Shown here one piece after another: positions 18,401 to 26,062 of a stretch of DNA of 60,036 nt. Position numbers and translations under genes: made by a program. The DNA is taken from contig JAKSHT010000003.1 of NCBI GenBank assembly GCA_024399215.1, positions 1 through 60,036 of the forward strand. Direction: 5' to 3'. The DNA is from an archaeon (GTDB taxonomy: Archaea; Thermoplasmatota; Thermoplasmata; Methanomassiliicoccales; Methanomethylophilaceae). The notes under the pieces were generated by a model that was not told the DNA's origin, ran no database searches, and saw only the letters and a program-made list of their open reading frames with translations. Position 1 is the first letter of the stretch; each line of letters starts with the position of its first letter.

Positions 18401-18474
18401 GTGAGGTTGGAGATGATGCTATGTCTTGGAGCATAGCGGGAAGAACTATTAGAATTCTTATTAGGGCGTCGTGA
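15454..18474 (+). CDS. ileS: Isoleucyl-tRNA synthetase
   Basis: This class I synthetase has the ATP-binding HIGH-type motif in PPYTSGHVHMGTALNK near residue 50 and KMSKSLGNVVEP near residue 612. The CP1 editing domain lies between, with TTTPWTLPANMAVAAHPDEDY near residue 240. Zinc-type CxxC pairs appear in HRCGHCWRCKTP, in WECSCGEKK and in CPMCGG. At 1006 residues it has the length of the archaeal IleRS. It is transcribed away from the dehydratase pair; the 120-base gap has TATA-like ATTATAAGG. It converges on tcdA with nine bases between stops. Confidence 0.96.
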   Translation: MIKQVRDNYAAPVIEKEVQKYWDSVDAYRKTKKLHENGENFYFVDGPPYTSGHVHMGTALNKTIKDIFLRYWRMNGFNVRDQPGFDMHGLPIEIQVEKMIRVPGRVNKDGKPDEVGVRSRKEIENKIGVGSFISACKQRAVTLQGEMTREFKERGVWMDWENPYQTIKNEYIESAWWTVQEAHKKGMLDLSSRVVTWCPRCETALAEAEVEYWDETDPSIVVRFPLANDSETSLLIWTTTPWTLPANMAVAAHPDEDYVRVVLGDGEKSEKVICMESQIEYVKNKGQFTEFNILERINGKDLVGVAYIPPFDIDEKYLKRSEYVFKIVNADYVEASNTGLVHIAPGFGPDDYDTGKMYNMDPFCPVEESGRYTEEFPMMSGRKIKTANNDVIEYLVEKGLLFNSGKAKHRCGHCWRCKTPVIYRNTKQWFLSIPKVKQKMLDEVDRVKWVPSWAGSTREKNWVGNARDWCISRQRYWGIPLPIWECSCGEKKIIGQISDLKDCDGYFDGMDVHRPWIDDVKFKCPMCGGVMNRVPDILDVWFDSGIAAWASLGYPARKEEFDKWWPCKFIVEAHDQTRGWFYSQLGAGVSSFDRAPYDEVMMHAWVLDTKGQKMSKSLGNVVEPREVISEFGADSMRFHLVRANAPWEDMCFQWDLRKNPPLKDGPKNAWKVLNTLWNVVKFASMYMEIDKFDPESTTLSIMKDCLRYEDKWILSRTEKMKSDVEEGIKSRNLHKSARAIEDYIVEDLSKWYVKIVRGRSWTEDVDLQTDKLASYCTLYYVIMQTALVMSPFTPYIAEEIYQHMGGKLDTIHMEDWPVRNESYISEDIEYGMSVIRELAEIIASERAKVGSKLRWPLKQIYVIGKDKGSIDAIKMFEGVLRQQCNVKKIVYTIAENVPVEKTMCVYSGGQIAIDFDITPDVEAEGHAREIIRRIQQMRKDMKFDVEQFVDVEISADENIVEACRTLMEFICKEVRAKDIKFPCEVGDDAMSWSIAGRTIRILIRAS

Positions 18475-18483
18475 GATAAAGCA

Positions 18484-19200
18484 CTAGGTTTCTGTTGCGT
18501 CTTTTATGACTTCGTTCGCAAGGATCATTCCGAATATTGCTGGGATGGTTGGAAGCGATCCTAGTATGCTTTTTCCATGGATGTCCTTGTTCCGTGGCTT
18601 TGTAATTACCTGCTCCTCGCTATAGACACAGGTAATATTTGACGTATCTAAATCCCTTAGGTTATGCCTTATCAGAGATGCCAAAGGACAGACTTTTGTT
18701 TTCTTGAGTGACGAAACTTTTATCATATCAGTATTTGAATGTAGAGCAGCACCCATTGATGAAAACGTTCTAATGTTTCTGCGTACTGCCTCTCTGAGTA
18801 ATACTGTTTTATTTCTGACTGTGTCGACTGCGTCTATGAAATAGTTAGGCTTCCCAGAAAATACTTCATCCAAATTTTCTATTGAGGCCATTGCTTTTAT
18901 TGTTTCGACAGTAATATTCGAATTTATCGTCTTGGCACGTTTCTTAGCAATTTCTACTTTGAAACAGCCGACGGTCTCATCTGTTGCTAAAATCTGTCTA
19001 TTTATGTCAGTTTCGCTAAAAATATCAGGATCAATAACTCTTATATGTCCGACGCCTGCCCTTACTAAACCCTCAAATGCATATCCCCCAACAGCGCCTA
19101 TACCAGCAATAACTGCGAACGAATTTCTTAAACGCTGTATTCCACTATCCCCTAACAGGATCCGTGTCCTATCAAGTACGCTATTTACCGCTCCTATCAT
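18484..19200 (-). CDS. TcdA-like E1 family protein (tRNA threonylcarbamoyladenosine dehydratase)
   Basis: The product has the ThiF/MoeB adenylating fold: nucleotide loop VIAGIGAVGGYAFEGLVRAG near residue 28, then VIDPDIFSETDINRQI with the Asp and NRQ of E1 enzymes. Within the family it matches TcdA/CsdL best: ASMGAALHSNTD-type segment (SSMGAALHSNTD), PLASLIRHNLR and CVYSEEQV correspond to E. coli TcdA segments. TcdA makes cyclic t6A at tRNA position 37. The enzyme is mainly bacterial, so gain by transfer is possible. ATG 19200 is preferred to GTG 19218 because GGGGA lies just upstream. Confidence 0.8.
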   Translation of the reverse strand: MIGAVNSVLDRTRILLGDSGIQRLRNSFAVIAGIGAVGGYAFEGLVRAGVGHIRVIDPDIFSETDINRQILATDETVGCFKVEIAKKRAKTINSNITVETIKAMASIENLDEVFSGKPNYFIDAVDTVRNKTVLLREAVRRNIRTFSSMGAALHSNTDMIKVSSLKKTKVCPLASLIRHNLRDLDTSNITCVYSEEQVITKPRNKDIHGKSILGSLPTIPAIFGMILANEVIKDATET

Positions 19201-19322
19201 GCAAGTTCCCCGGAACACAAAGTATCAGAAATTGTCTGGCGACGATCGAAAAGCGCCGCCACGAGAAAGTGAGACGTACTTGAACTTTAAATGACTCAGA
19301 ATGTATCTTGCTAGATAGGGAC

Positions 19323-19478
19323 TCACCATTGGCTTGTCCATTTAATATCTTTAATGCAAAATGGCACTTTGGTCTTTTTCTCCCTATGAAAAGCGATACA
19401 CTCACAGCACTTGTTGTGTCTAGGACACTCGGGATTGGGGCATGTACATTCGTTAGTTACTGCACTGTATTCGCACAT
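19323..19478 (-). CDS. 51-residue cysteine-rich protein (DUF6485-like)
   Basis: This minus-strand frame gives a compact protein with eight cysteines in CTCPNPECPRHNKCCECIAF and flanks, followed by HREKKTKVPFC. The spacing (a CxCP...C...HxxCCxC...HR...PxC pattern) resembles a family of short Cys-rich cytosolic proteins, DUF6485 as I remember it, found in anaerobic bacteria and archaea. Several Cys pairs and a His suggest metal binding. The start at ATG 19478 is fixed by an in-frame TGA two codons upstream. It lies about 120 bases before tcdA on the same strand. Confidence 0.75.
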   Translation of the reverse strand: MCEYSAVTNECTCPNPECPRHNKCCECIAFHREKKTKVPFCIKDIKWTSQW

Positions 19479-19661
19479 GCTTGGGTCATCAGAAGCACAG
19501 AATAAATAATTTATTAAAAATTACTTATAACTTATATGGGGCATGTCACTGGCCATCTGTTTCAGGCCCGCATAGTCTTTCATGGAAATAGACTCGTGAT
19601 TTCCCATTTGAGCTAGGGAGTGTACTAACGCCAGTGAGAAATAAATCCTAAGTTGGGATGG

Positions 19662-19733
19662 TGCATCCGCCGGGAATCGAACCCGGGCAACAAGCTTGGA
19701 AGGCTTGAATCCTAGCCCCTAGATCACAGATGC
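19662..19733 (-). tRNA. tRNA-Gly (UCC)
   Basis: A complete cloverleaf reads on the minus strand. The acceptor GCATCTG pairs with CGGATGC, the anticodon stem CAAGC pairs with GCTTG around loop CTTCCAA, giving anticodon TCC. The T arm is CCGGG-TTCGATT-CCCGG. Discriminator A is followed by an encoded CCA at 19661-19659. No intron is present. Confidence 0.95.
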
Positions 19734-19758
19734 AACTACCCGCGCTATTTTTGAACCA

Positions 19759-19769
19759 GTATTTAATAG
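19759..19769 (-). promoter_or_regulatory. TATA box of tRNA-Gly
   Basis: On the minus strand the sequence reads TATTAAATAC, an archaeal box A, about 26-30 bases before the tRNA 5' end. No other gene lies on that strand nearby. Confidence 0.6.
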
Positions 19770-19833
19770 TCACTAGGCACAAGCGGCGTGTTTATGTCAC
19801 GTATTTAAGATGTGAATACTTTCAGGTTTATCT

Positions 19834-22236
19834 ATGGATGATTCCACTCCGGTATTCACTAAGAATTCTGATTTTAAGATTTGGAAGACTTTGTGTAATG
19901 TGGAATGCAGTACAGGAAATTTGGCTAACAAAGGGAATAATTTAATAAGCAGATTTATGGCGACAATGTGGAGATCTAGGCTCAAGAAGCAAATTAGAGA
20001 AGTATGCACTAGGCCTGGAGATGTCAACTCTATAATTTTATCAAAAATAATTTCTGTTGTAGATAATTGTCTTGTAGATGACCTTAATAATGTCATTTCT
20101 GATCTCTTGGAGAGATGTAGTAGCAATGATAGTATTTTTAGGATTAATGTTGCCAAATTCCTTATTTCTAAAGGAGAGTATGACCGAGCAGAGGCTATAT
20201 TAGGTAAAATAACTTCTATCTCTAACTTAGCAGAATGTGAATTTGTTCACGGATTGATAGACGTACATCATGGAAACATCAATTCTGCAAAAGAGCACTT
20301 TTGTAAGGCGTATAGATTTGATGGCGGACTTATTTTTGTTTACGATGAATTGTATAAGATTGATGCCAATGATGAGTGGATATTAAGAAAATACATATCC
20401 ATGCTTTTCAATGGAGAAGTGGGGGCTTGTCAGAATAAAACGGAGACTGGGTCTCTGAGCCGGTTGTATAATATTTGTGTCAATATGAAGGACAATTTAC
20501 CTAATGTGATAGAGGCAGTCGTAAACTCTCCGGAATATATATCTGGAAACAAGGATTTTGTACTAGCTGCTGCTAGGCTCTATAAGACTGATGAGGATTA
20601 TCAGAGGTCTATATTTGATTATAAAAGAGTTGTAGGGAAACCGGATGAAACATTTTCTATCTGCCTTGAGCTCGCAGACTCTTATATTTGTGCAGGCATG
20701 ATCAAGGAGGCACTTTTTGTATGTGATGAATTGAGTTCTGTTTGTAGTTATGATCGTAGGCTTCTTGAGATAATGATAAGGGCGTATACCAGGGAGAAAG
20801 ATTGTTATCACTTGACCAGTGTAGTTAACCTATTTTTATCGACAGACTATGCTGACTTGGGAGCATATATAACCTCAATATCAGCTTTTGTTGAAATGGG
20901 AATGCACTCAGAGGCGAATGGATTAATTTCGAAACTAGAAAAATTAGATGATGCTAGGATTTATTATTACCAATCATTGAATGAGTTTAAAGCGACTAGA
21001 TTAAGAAGTGCAGAATCACTAGCGAGGAAAGCCTGTAAAAAAGAGCCGCGTAATGTGATGTATAAAATTCATTACGCCAGAGTATGTATGTCTGCAACTG
21101 GTAGGTTTAGTAAAATAAAAAGGAGTAGGGCGAATAATATAGTTGACACGATTCTTCGGACTGATCCCAAAAACCGTATTGCACTTACTCTTAAGAAGGA
21201 CTTATATGAGTCGTTAAACGATTATCAGGCTGCATATTACATTTGTGAACAAATTCTTATTGATAGCCCAAGAGATACAAGTATTTTGAAAAATTGCGCG
21301 GAACTTCTTAAAAAGATGGGAAGGGAAAGAGATGTCACTGACATGTATAGAAGGGCATTAAACATCAAAAAAGATTCGGTGTTGTTTGTGGAGATAATTT
21401 CGTCTCTGATATCTAGTGGAAGAAATGAAGATGTTGTTAATTTCATTAGTGAATATGACGATTCGTATGGGCATATTGCTAATGTACAGGTCATTAAAGG
21501 TAACGCACTATTCGCACTTAAGAGATATACAGAAGCTGCAGAATCGTATGGAAAGGCGGTTAATACAAAGTATAACAGCCATGCAATATGGCACTCTAAA
21601 GGATTGGCTGAAGAGATGGCAGGAGATTATGAAAATGCAGAGATATCCTTTAATAAAGCAGTTTTAATGGATCTTGAAAATCCAGACTATTGGATTTCTA
21701 AAGCTCTTATTCAGGAAAAGAAGGAAGAGTATGGAAGTGCGATTGATTCATTAAATAATGTCATTGCAGTTTATCCGGACAACATTTTTGCGTTGGTGCG
21801 TAAAGCAATGATTCTGGCCCGAGTAGGATATGAGAAGGATGCGCTGATATTCATTGATATGGCCATTAGTATTGACGCAAACAATGTGAATATTAGAAAA
21901 ATTAAGAGAGATATATGTGTTCATCTGAAGATGCATGATGTAGCTATTGCTACATGCAGAGGCATACTGCGAAACAGTCCTGACGATTTTGACACAATAT
22001 TGCTGTTATCTAAGCTTTATATTGGAAGAAAAATGTACGATAAAGCTATTGATGAGCTTAGTAAGGCGAATCGTCTTGATCCAGATAGTGTGGAGATTCT
22101 AGTATTGATGTATGAGGCGTATAGTGGCTTAGAGAAATATGAAGACGCGGCGAGCGTGTGCAATGCTATATTTGCGCTAGGCTATGATGAACAGTATATT
22201 AAGATAATATTGGAAAACACACGATCGAAACTTTGA
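19834..22236 (+). CDS. Large tetratricopeptide-repeat protein
   Basis: This 800-residue protein is built of helical repeats. The clearest TPR units are in the C-terminal half from about residue 560, e.g. ALKRYTEAAESYGKAV, EMAGDYENAEISFNKAVLMD and KKEEYGSAIDSLNNVIAVYP, each in 34-residue spacing with the A/G-Y-A-F/P positions. The N-terminal half has weaker repeats (SKGEYDRAEAILGKI). No signal peptide, membrane span or enzymatic domain is seen, so it is probably a cytosolic scaffold whose partners are unknown. A TATA-like GTATTTAAG at 19800-19808 is about 27 bases before the ATG, implying a leaderless or nearly leaderless message. Confidence 0.85.
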   Translation: MDDSTPVFTKNSDFKIWKTLCNVECSTGNLANKGNNLISRFMATMWRSRLKKQIREVCTRPGDVNSIILSKIISVVDNCLVDDLNNVISDLLERCSSNDSIFRINVAKFLISKGEYDRAEAILGKITSISNLAECEFVHGLIDVHHGNINSAKEHFCKAYRFDGGLIFVYDELYKIDANDEWILRKYISMLFNGEVGACQNKTETGSLSRLYNICVNMKDNLPNVIEAVVNSPEYISGNKDFVLAAARLYKTDEDYQRSIFDYKRVVGKPDETFSICLELADSYICAGMIKEALFVCDELSSVCSYDRRLLEIMIRAYTREKDCYHLTSVVNLFLSTDYADLGAYITSISAFVEMGMHSEANGLISKLEKLDDARIYYYQSLNEFKATRLRSAESLARKACKKEPRNVMYKIHYARVCMSATGRFSKIKRSRANNIVDTILRTDPKNRIALTLKKDLYESLNDYQAAYYICEQILIDSPRDTSILKNCAELLKKMGRERDVTDMYRRALNIKKDSVLFVEIISSLISSGRNEDVVNFISEYDDSYGHIANVQVIKGNALFALKRYTEAAESYGKAVNTKYNSHAIWHSKGLAEEMAGDYENAEISFNKAVLMDLENPDYWISKALIQEKKEEYGSAIDSLNNVIAVYPDNIFALVRKAMILARVGYEKDALIFIDMAISIDANNVNIRKIKRDICVHLKMHDVAIATCRGILRNSPDDFDTILLLSKLYIGRKMYDKAIDELSKANRLDPDSVEILVLMYEAYSGLEKYEDAASVCNAIFALGYDEQYIKIILENTRSKL

Positions 22237-22641
22237 GCAAATCCGGCAATTATTTTAAAAATTTTTGAAAATAAAGTGAAGTACGGGCCTGACATGCCTG
22301 TCGGTATCATTAGCACTGGAAGATAGAAGATCTGATAATGCACTACGTTAACAAACTACTTCAAGATCGTAAAATTATGTCCTTTGAGAGTGGTTATAGT
22401 GAAATACATATGTCTTGTCTCTAGGTGAAGTGCCTTGAATACAAAAATGTGATATGATTTTTTTATGTATCATGCAGTAGCAAGTTCGAGTGTTATATAA
22501 GTAATAGAGAAGGCAGGTAGGATTTAGATTATCCACATTTGTTAGTTACTATGGCAAATGGATTAAATTACATATTAAGACAGATTAATTTTCTAACATT
22601 TTGAGCGTTCTTTTGGCATATTGTCGTGTATGAATCTAGTG
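22237..22641. other. Convergent intergenic region, no gene seen
   Basis: These 405 bases separate the stops of the TPR gene and truD. A TATA-like TTATATAAG at about 22494-22502 is followed by a 17-codon frame starting ATGGCAAATGG, too short to accept. No structured RNA was identified. Confidence 0.4.
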
Positions 22642-23946
22642 TTAGTAGTTGATCATTTCCGATTTCATAAATTCTCGCATTAAGCATGTCGCGTAATTAC
22701 CTTTAGGTAATGAAAACTTAACGTTGTATCCTTCATCATTTATTTTTGACTCGAAATTCCATATAGGACAAATGATTTCTCTTTTGCTTCCTTTTGAGGT
22801 ACAGTGAGGAAGGCCGGTAGTAATAAAATCATCCCTTGTGATTTTTTGTTGCTCTATAATCTTTTTTTCAACTTCACCCATTTCTCCCTCAGCAAAAACA
22901 CTATTGGCTCCGAAGACAGTGATGGCAATACATGCTCTTCTATTGTAAATTTGGTGTTTTACGAGATCAATATTTTTAGAAGTGGTTAAAATAGGATTTT
23001 CATGCATAGGGCATCCGTTTTCATCCAGTGGTAAAACAGTATCTCCCTCAATTGGATCATTTAATGGAATGTTATGTTCCATTCTTTCGCTAAGCATTAG
23101 ATTAAAAAGATACGATTGGTAAGCATGAACGAACATCATTTGCAGATTAGATGGCATTTTAGCAATGGCCCCCACGTAGTCTTCAGGTTTTTTAGCGAGG
23201 TGTTCTGCAATAATTTTTTCGAATCCCATGGTTTTAGGCATCTCATCGATGACGGACATATAGTTGCCATCACATTCAGCGAGTTTTTTTCTCATAACTT
23301 GTACTTCTGTGTCCTCATCATCAGAATGATGTGATAGATACGTTTCAACAGCCTTCTTTAAATTTCCGCGAATGATGAATTCACCTATAAGATGAGTAAT
23401 TGGCCTATTTACACCAAATCTTTGAACTCCGAAATAATTAGGAAACCCTCCTATCTCAGCAATCTCCGAAGAAATTGTAGAGATAATGGGCGCTATTTTA
23501 TCCGGTCCTGCAGCGCATCTTTTTACATTTATGTCAAACCTATTTCCAATAAGATCTCCGATTTTTACACCTCTATTTGATGTATAGATGCTGCTAAATT
23601 CCACATCCTTTAGATTTACGTATGACATGTTTTCCAATGGACAATCAAAAGACATAGTTTGTGTTGTTATGGCTCTTTTATCCTTTGTGCCCGCAAAACC
23701 AATTTTTTCGCGGGATATTCGCATGGTTCTTGAGAGAAGTCTTATAAGTCTGTTGGTTTCCCAGTTTTTAGAGGTGACTTCTGCTATAACAAAATGACCA
23801 TCAGTTTTTTTTGGTGGATATAGTGACATTTCTTTTACGATAAAATCTTCTGGGCGAGCCTTAATGCGTCCACCTGTGCCATCTGTGTCTGTTAGATAGT
23901 AGCGCATGCCCACAATGGCTTCTTTAGTTGTGCATGTACGATACAT
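22642..23946 (-). CDS. truD: tRNA pseudouridine(13) synthase TruD
   Basis: TruD makes pseudouridine 13 in tRNA. The catalytic block GFAGTKDKRAITTQTMSFD contains the conserved Asp, and GFPNYFGVQRFG with NRPITHLIG is the TruD signature. The insertion domain follows, and GLPHCTSKGSKR is near the C-terminus. At 434 residues the length suits archaeal TruD. It is the last gene of a hef-lig-rpoL-truD run, fourteen bases after rpoL. The ATG at 23946 is used, although a second ATG ten codons in (MRYYLTD) is also possible. Confidence 0.93.
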   Translation of the reverse strand: MYRTCTTKEAIVGMRYYLTDTDGTGGRIKARPEDFIVKEMSLYPPKKTDGHFVIAEVTSKNWETNRLIRLLSRTMRISREKIGFAGTKDKRAITTQTMSFDCPLENMSYVNLKDVEFSSIYTSNRGVKIGDLIGNRFDINVKRCAAGPDKIAPIISTISSEIAEIGGFPNYFGVQRFGVNRPITHLIGEFIIRGNLKKAVETYLSHHSDDEDTEVQVMRKKLAECDGNYMSVIDEMPKTMGFEKIIAEHLAKKPEDYVGAIAKMPSNLQMMFVHAYQSYLFNLMLSERMEHNIPLNDPIEGDTVLPLDENGCPMHENPILTTSKNIDLVKHQIYNRRACIAITVFGANSVFAEGEMGEVEKKIIEQQKITRDDFITTGLPHCTSKGSKREIICPIWNFESKINDEGYNVKFSLPKGNYATCLMREFMKSEMINY

Positions 23947-23959
23947 GTGATTGTCGCTA

Positions 23960-24214
23960 TTACTGTGAAATTGTGCTATAATATTCAGATAAAGAAAGTG
24001 CGGCCTTGATGACGGCGTCTTTAGCGCTGCCCTTGTACATCTTAACGTATATCGCGGGCATGATAAGCTCCGGATGTTCTTCGATAAATCTGACGACCTT
24101 TACGTCTTTGTATGTATTAAGTTCCTCAATGATGGGCATAATGAGTGTTGTATCAGCGTTGATGAGGCCAATTTTAATCGAGTCCTCTGTTTCTTCGATG
24201 AGTTTAAGCTCCAT
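23960..24214 (-). CDS. rpoL: DNA-directed RNA polymerase subunit L (Rpb11-like)
   Basis: This is an 84-residue protein of the RpoL/Rpb11 fold. Strands and helix are recognisable in MELKLIEETEDSIKIGL, TLIMPIIEELNTYKDV, the dimerisation-helix segment VVRFIEEHPELIMPAIYV (where EHP replaces the usual DHP), and a C-terminal helix KDAVIKAALSLSEYYS. RpoL pairs with RpoD in RNA polymerase assembly. Identity rests on pattern and length, so it is less certain than the ribosomal genes. Confidence 0.8.
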   Translation of the reverse strand: MELKLIEETEDSIKIGLINADTTLIMPIIEELNTYKDVKVVRFIEEHPELIMPAIYVKMYKGSAKDAVIKAALSLSEYYSTISQ

Positions 24215-24268
24215 GGACCGCGTATACGATTGTTGTTTTAAATGTTTCTTCGATGGAAAAATGTTCTG

Positions 24269-26032
24269 TTATGTTGATGGGCTGTTATTAGTAAATTGCA
24301 CATTATACATTTGGATCATTTCCGATACTGTTGTACTTTGTTCTGGTTCTTTGTCATATCTGATGCGTCCGGTAAATCTTGGAAATCTTATGCCAATTCC
24401 TGATCCTTCTTTTATAATATTCATGCCCGCAGCATGATTGGGACTTATAGTGACTTCGGCTCCTACAACTTCGAGGATAATACCGGGCTGGAACCAAATG
24501 TCAGGTGTTATCTTTGTGTCTAATAGATGTGGTTTTTCATTTGATTTGTATTTGTTCAGTATACTAGGCATGTTATCTAGGAAGCTATCATCAAAACCTG
24601 TTCCTAATTTACAGACAGTACCGTACCTTCCTGATTCTGAATCGTATGATGCCATAAGCAATGCGCCATATTTCCCTGCACGTTTGCCCATACCGTAAAA
24701 TGCACCAACAACGACGAGATCGAATGAGTCAACAAAGTTTCCGCAGTAATCTTTTTTATATTTTATCCAAAGAAATCCTCTTGATCCAGCTCGATACACC
24801 GACTCATTGCCTATAGATTTTGCAATGATTCCCTCACATCTCTCTTTGATAGCATTGTTAAAAAATTTATCAGCTTCTTCCATCGAGTGTACAATTTTCA
24901 TGCAGGAAATCTGGATGATACCCGTAATGTTGAACCATTTCTCGATCAACTTCCTTCTTTCAGGATATGGTTCTGAAGTGAGGTCTGTGCCATTTAAATA
25001 GAGCATATCAAATATGAAAATTTTGACTGGTATGTCTTTTACCGTTTCAGTTATATTGTATTTCCTTCTCCTACGCACAATCTCTTGAAATGATTGTATT
25101 TGTCCAGTTTCGGAATTGACTGCTACACATTCACCTTCGATTATTACTTCTTCTCCTTTGAACTGATTTGTTAAAGATTTTGTAATATCTGGAAAGTTGT
25201 TTGTGAGGTCTTCTAATCTTCTTGAAAATATTCTAACGTAATTCTTACCAATATGAACTTGCGCTCTAATTCCATCATATTTGTATTCAATAGCACATGT
25301 TCCATCCATTTTGTCTATGATTTCAGAAAGCGATGAAAGACGTTCAGCAAGCATGACTTTTATTGGATTTCCAACTTTGACGTGAATGGCATGTATTCCT
25401 CTCATGCCACTCCTTGCTAGTGTTTCAGCAATAAGGCCGGAGTCACACGTAATATTGAATGCTCTTTCAATTTCGGCCCTCTCCTCTTTTGTGGCAAAGG
25501 TTATGGTTATAGCATCCAATATAGTCATTATTGATGCTCCAGTTCTCATTTTGCCAGAAACTATTCTGCACAAATATTTTGCTTCAACCGGTCCAGAATC
25601 GTGAAGCATACTTGCAAGATATTTTGTTTTCAGTATCTGTGATTCTTTCCCTTCACATGTTTCAATAAGTTTTAAATTTTTGACGACTCTTGCAATTGAC
25701 AAAGCCTCAGAAAACAGAGTTATCTGTTTTTTTTCCTTAATGAGTTTTTCTGCGACTTCCCCTGGGTCACCAATTTTTATCCATAAGTTTTCAACAATCT
25801 CATAAGGTACACCAGATGTAAGGGAAATTGTTTTTAGGACGAGTTTGTCTGCCATTCCAAATTCTATTTGATAGAAATCTGGGTGAAGCTTTCCTTGTAT
25901 AATGTAAATAACATCTCTAAGCTCATTTTTTGGGACAGTTTTGAGGAAATTTGATATAATTGAGGTCATTTCTAAACGTGCTTCGGTCGATTCTAGTACT
26001 CTAAACATTTCCGCAATGTTGGCAAAGTTCAC
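24269..26032 (-). CDS. lig: ATP-dependent DNA ligase
   Basis: This 587-residue replicative ligase has the N-terminal DNA-binding domain (EMFRVLESTEARLEMT onward), the nucleotidyltransferase motif I EYKYDGIRAQVH near residue 248 with the AMP-accepting Lys, motif III FIFDMLYLNG, motif IV CEGIIAKS, motif V LWIKYKKDY, and the OB fold at the C-terminus ending ITPDIWFQPGIILEVVGAE and GIRFPRFTGRIRYDK. All belong to archaeal and eukaryotic Lig1-type enzymes. It follows hef by 30 bases, placing two repair genes together. Confidence 0.96.
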   Translation of the reverse strand: MNFANIAEMFRVLESTEARLEMTSIISNFLKTVPKNELRDVIYIIQGKLHPDFYQIEFGMADKLVLKTISLTSGVPYEIVENLWIKIGDPGEVAEKLIKEKKQITLFSEALSIARVVKNLKLIETCEGKESQILKTKYLASMLHDSGPVEAKYLCRIVSGKMRTGASIMTILDAITITFATKEERAEIERAFNITCDSGLIAETLARSGMRGIHAIHVKVGNPIKVMLAERLSSLSEIIDKMDGTCAIEYKYDGIRAQVHIGKNYVRIFSRRLEDLTNNFPDITKSLTNQFKGEEVIIEGECVAVNSETGQIQSFQEIVRRRRKYNITETVKDIPVKIFIFDMLYLNGTDLTSEPYPERRKLIEKWFNITGIIQISCMKIVHSMEEADKFFNNAIKERCEGIIAKSIGNESVYRAGSRGFLWIKYKKDYCGNFVDSFDLVVVGAFYGMGKRAGKYGALLMASYDSESGRYGTVCKLGTGFDDSFLDNMPSILNKYKSNEKPHLLDTKITPDIWFQPGIILEVVGAEVTISPNHAAGMNIIKEGSGIGIRFPRFTGRIRYDKEPEQSTTVSEMIQMYNVQFTNNSPST

Positions 26033-26062
26033 GAGCGGGGCATGTATATTCTTCCTATAAAA

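Noticed and set aside
22552-22605. 17-codon frame after a TATA-like box in the gap before truD
   Set aside because: Too short and without a ribosome-binding motif or pattern.
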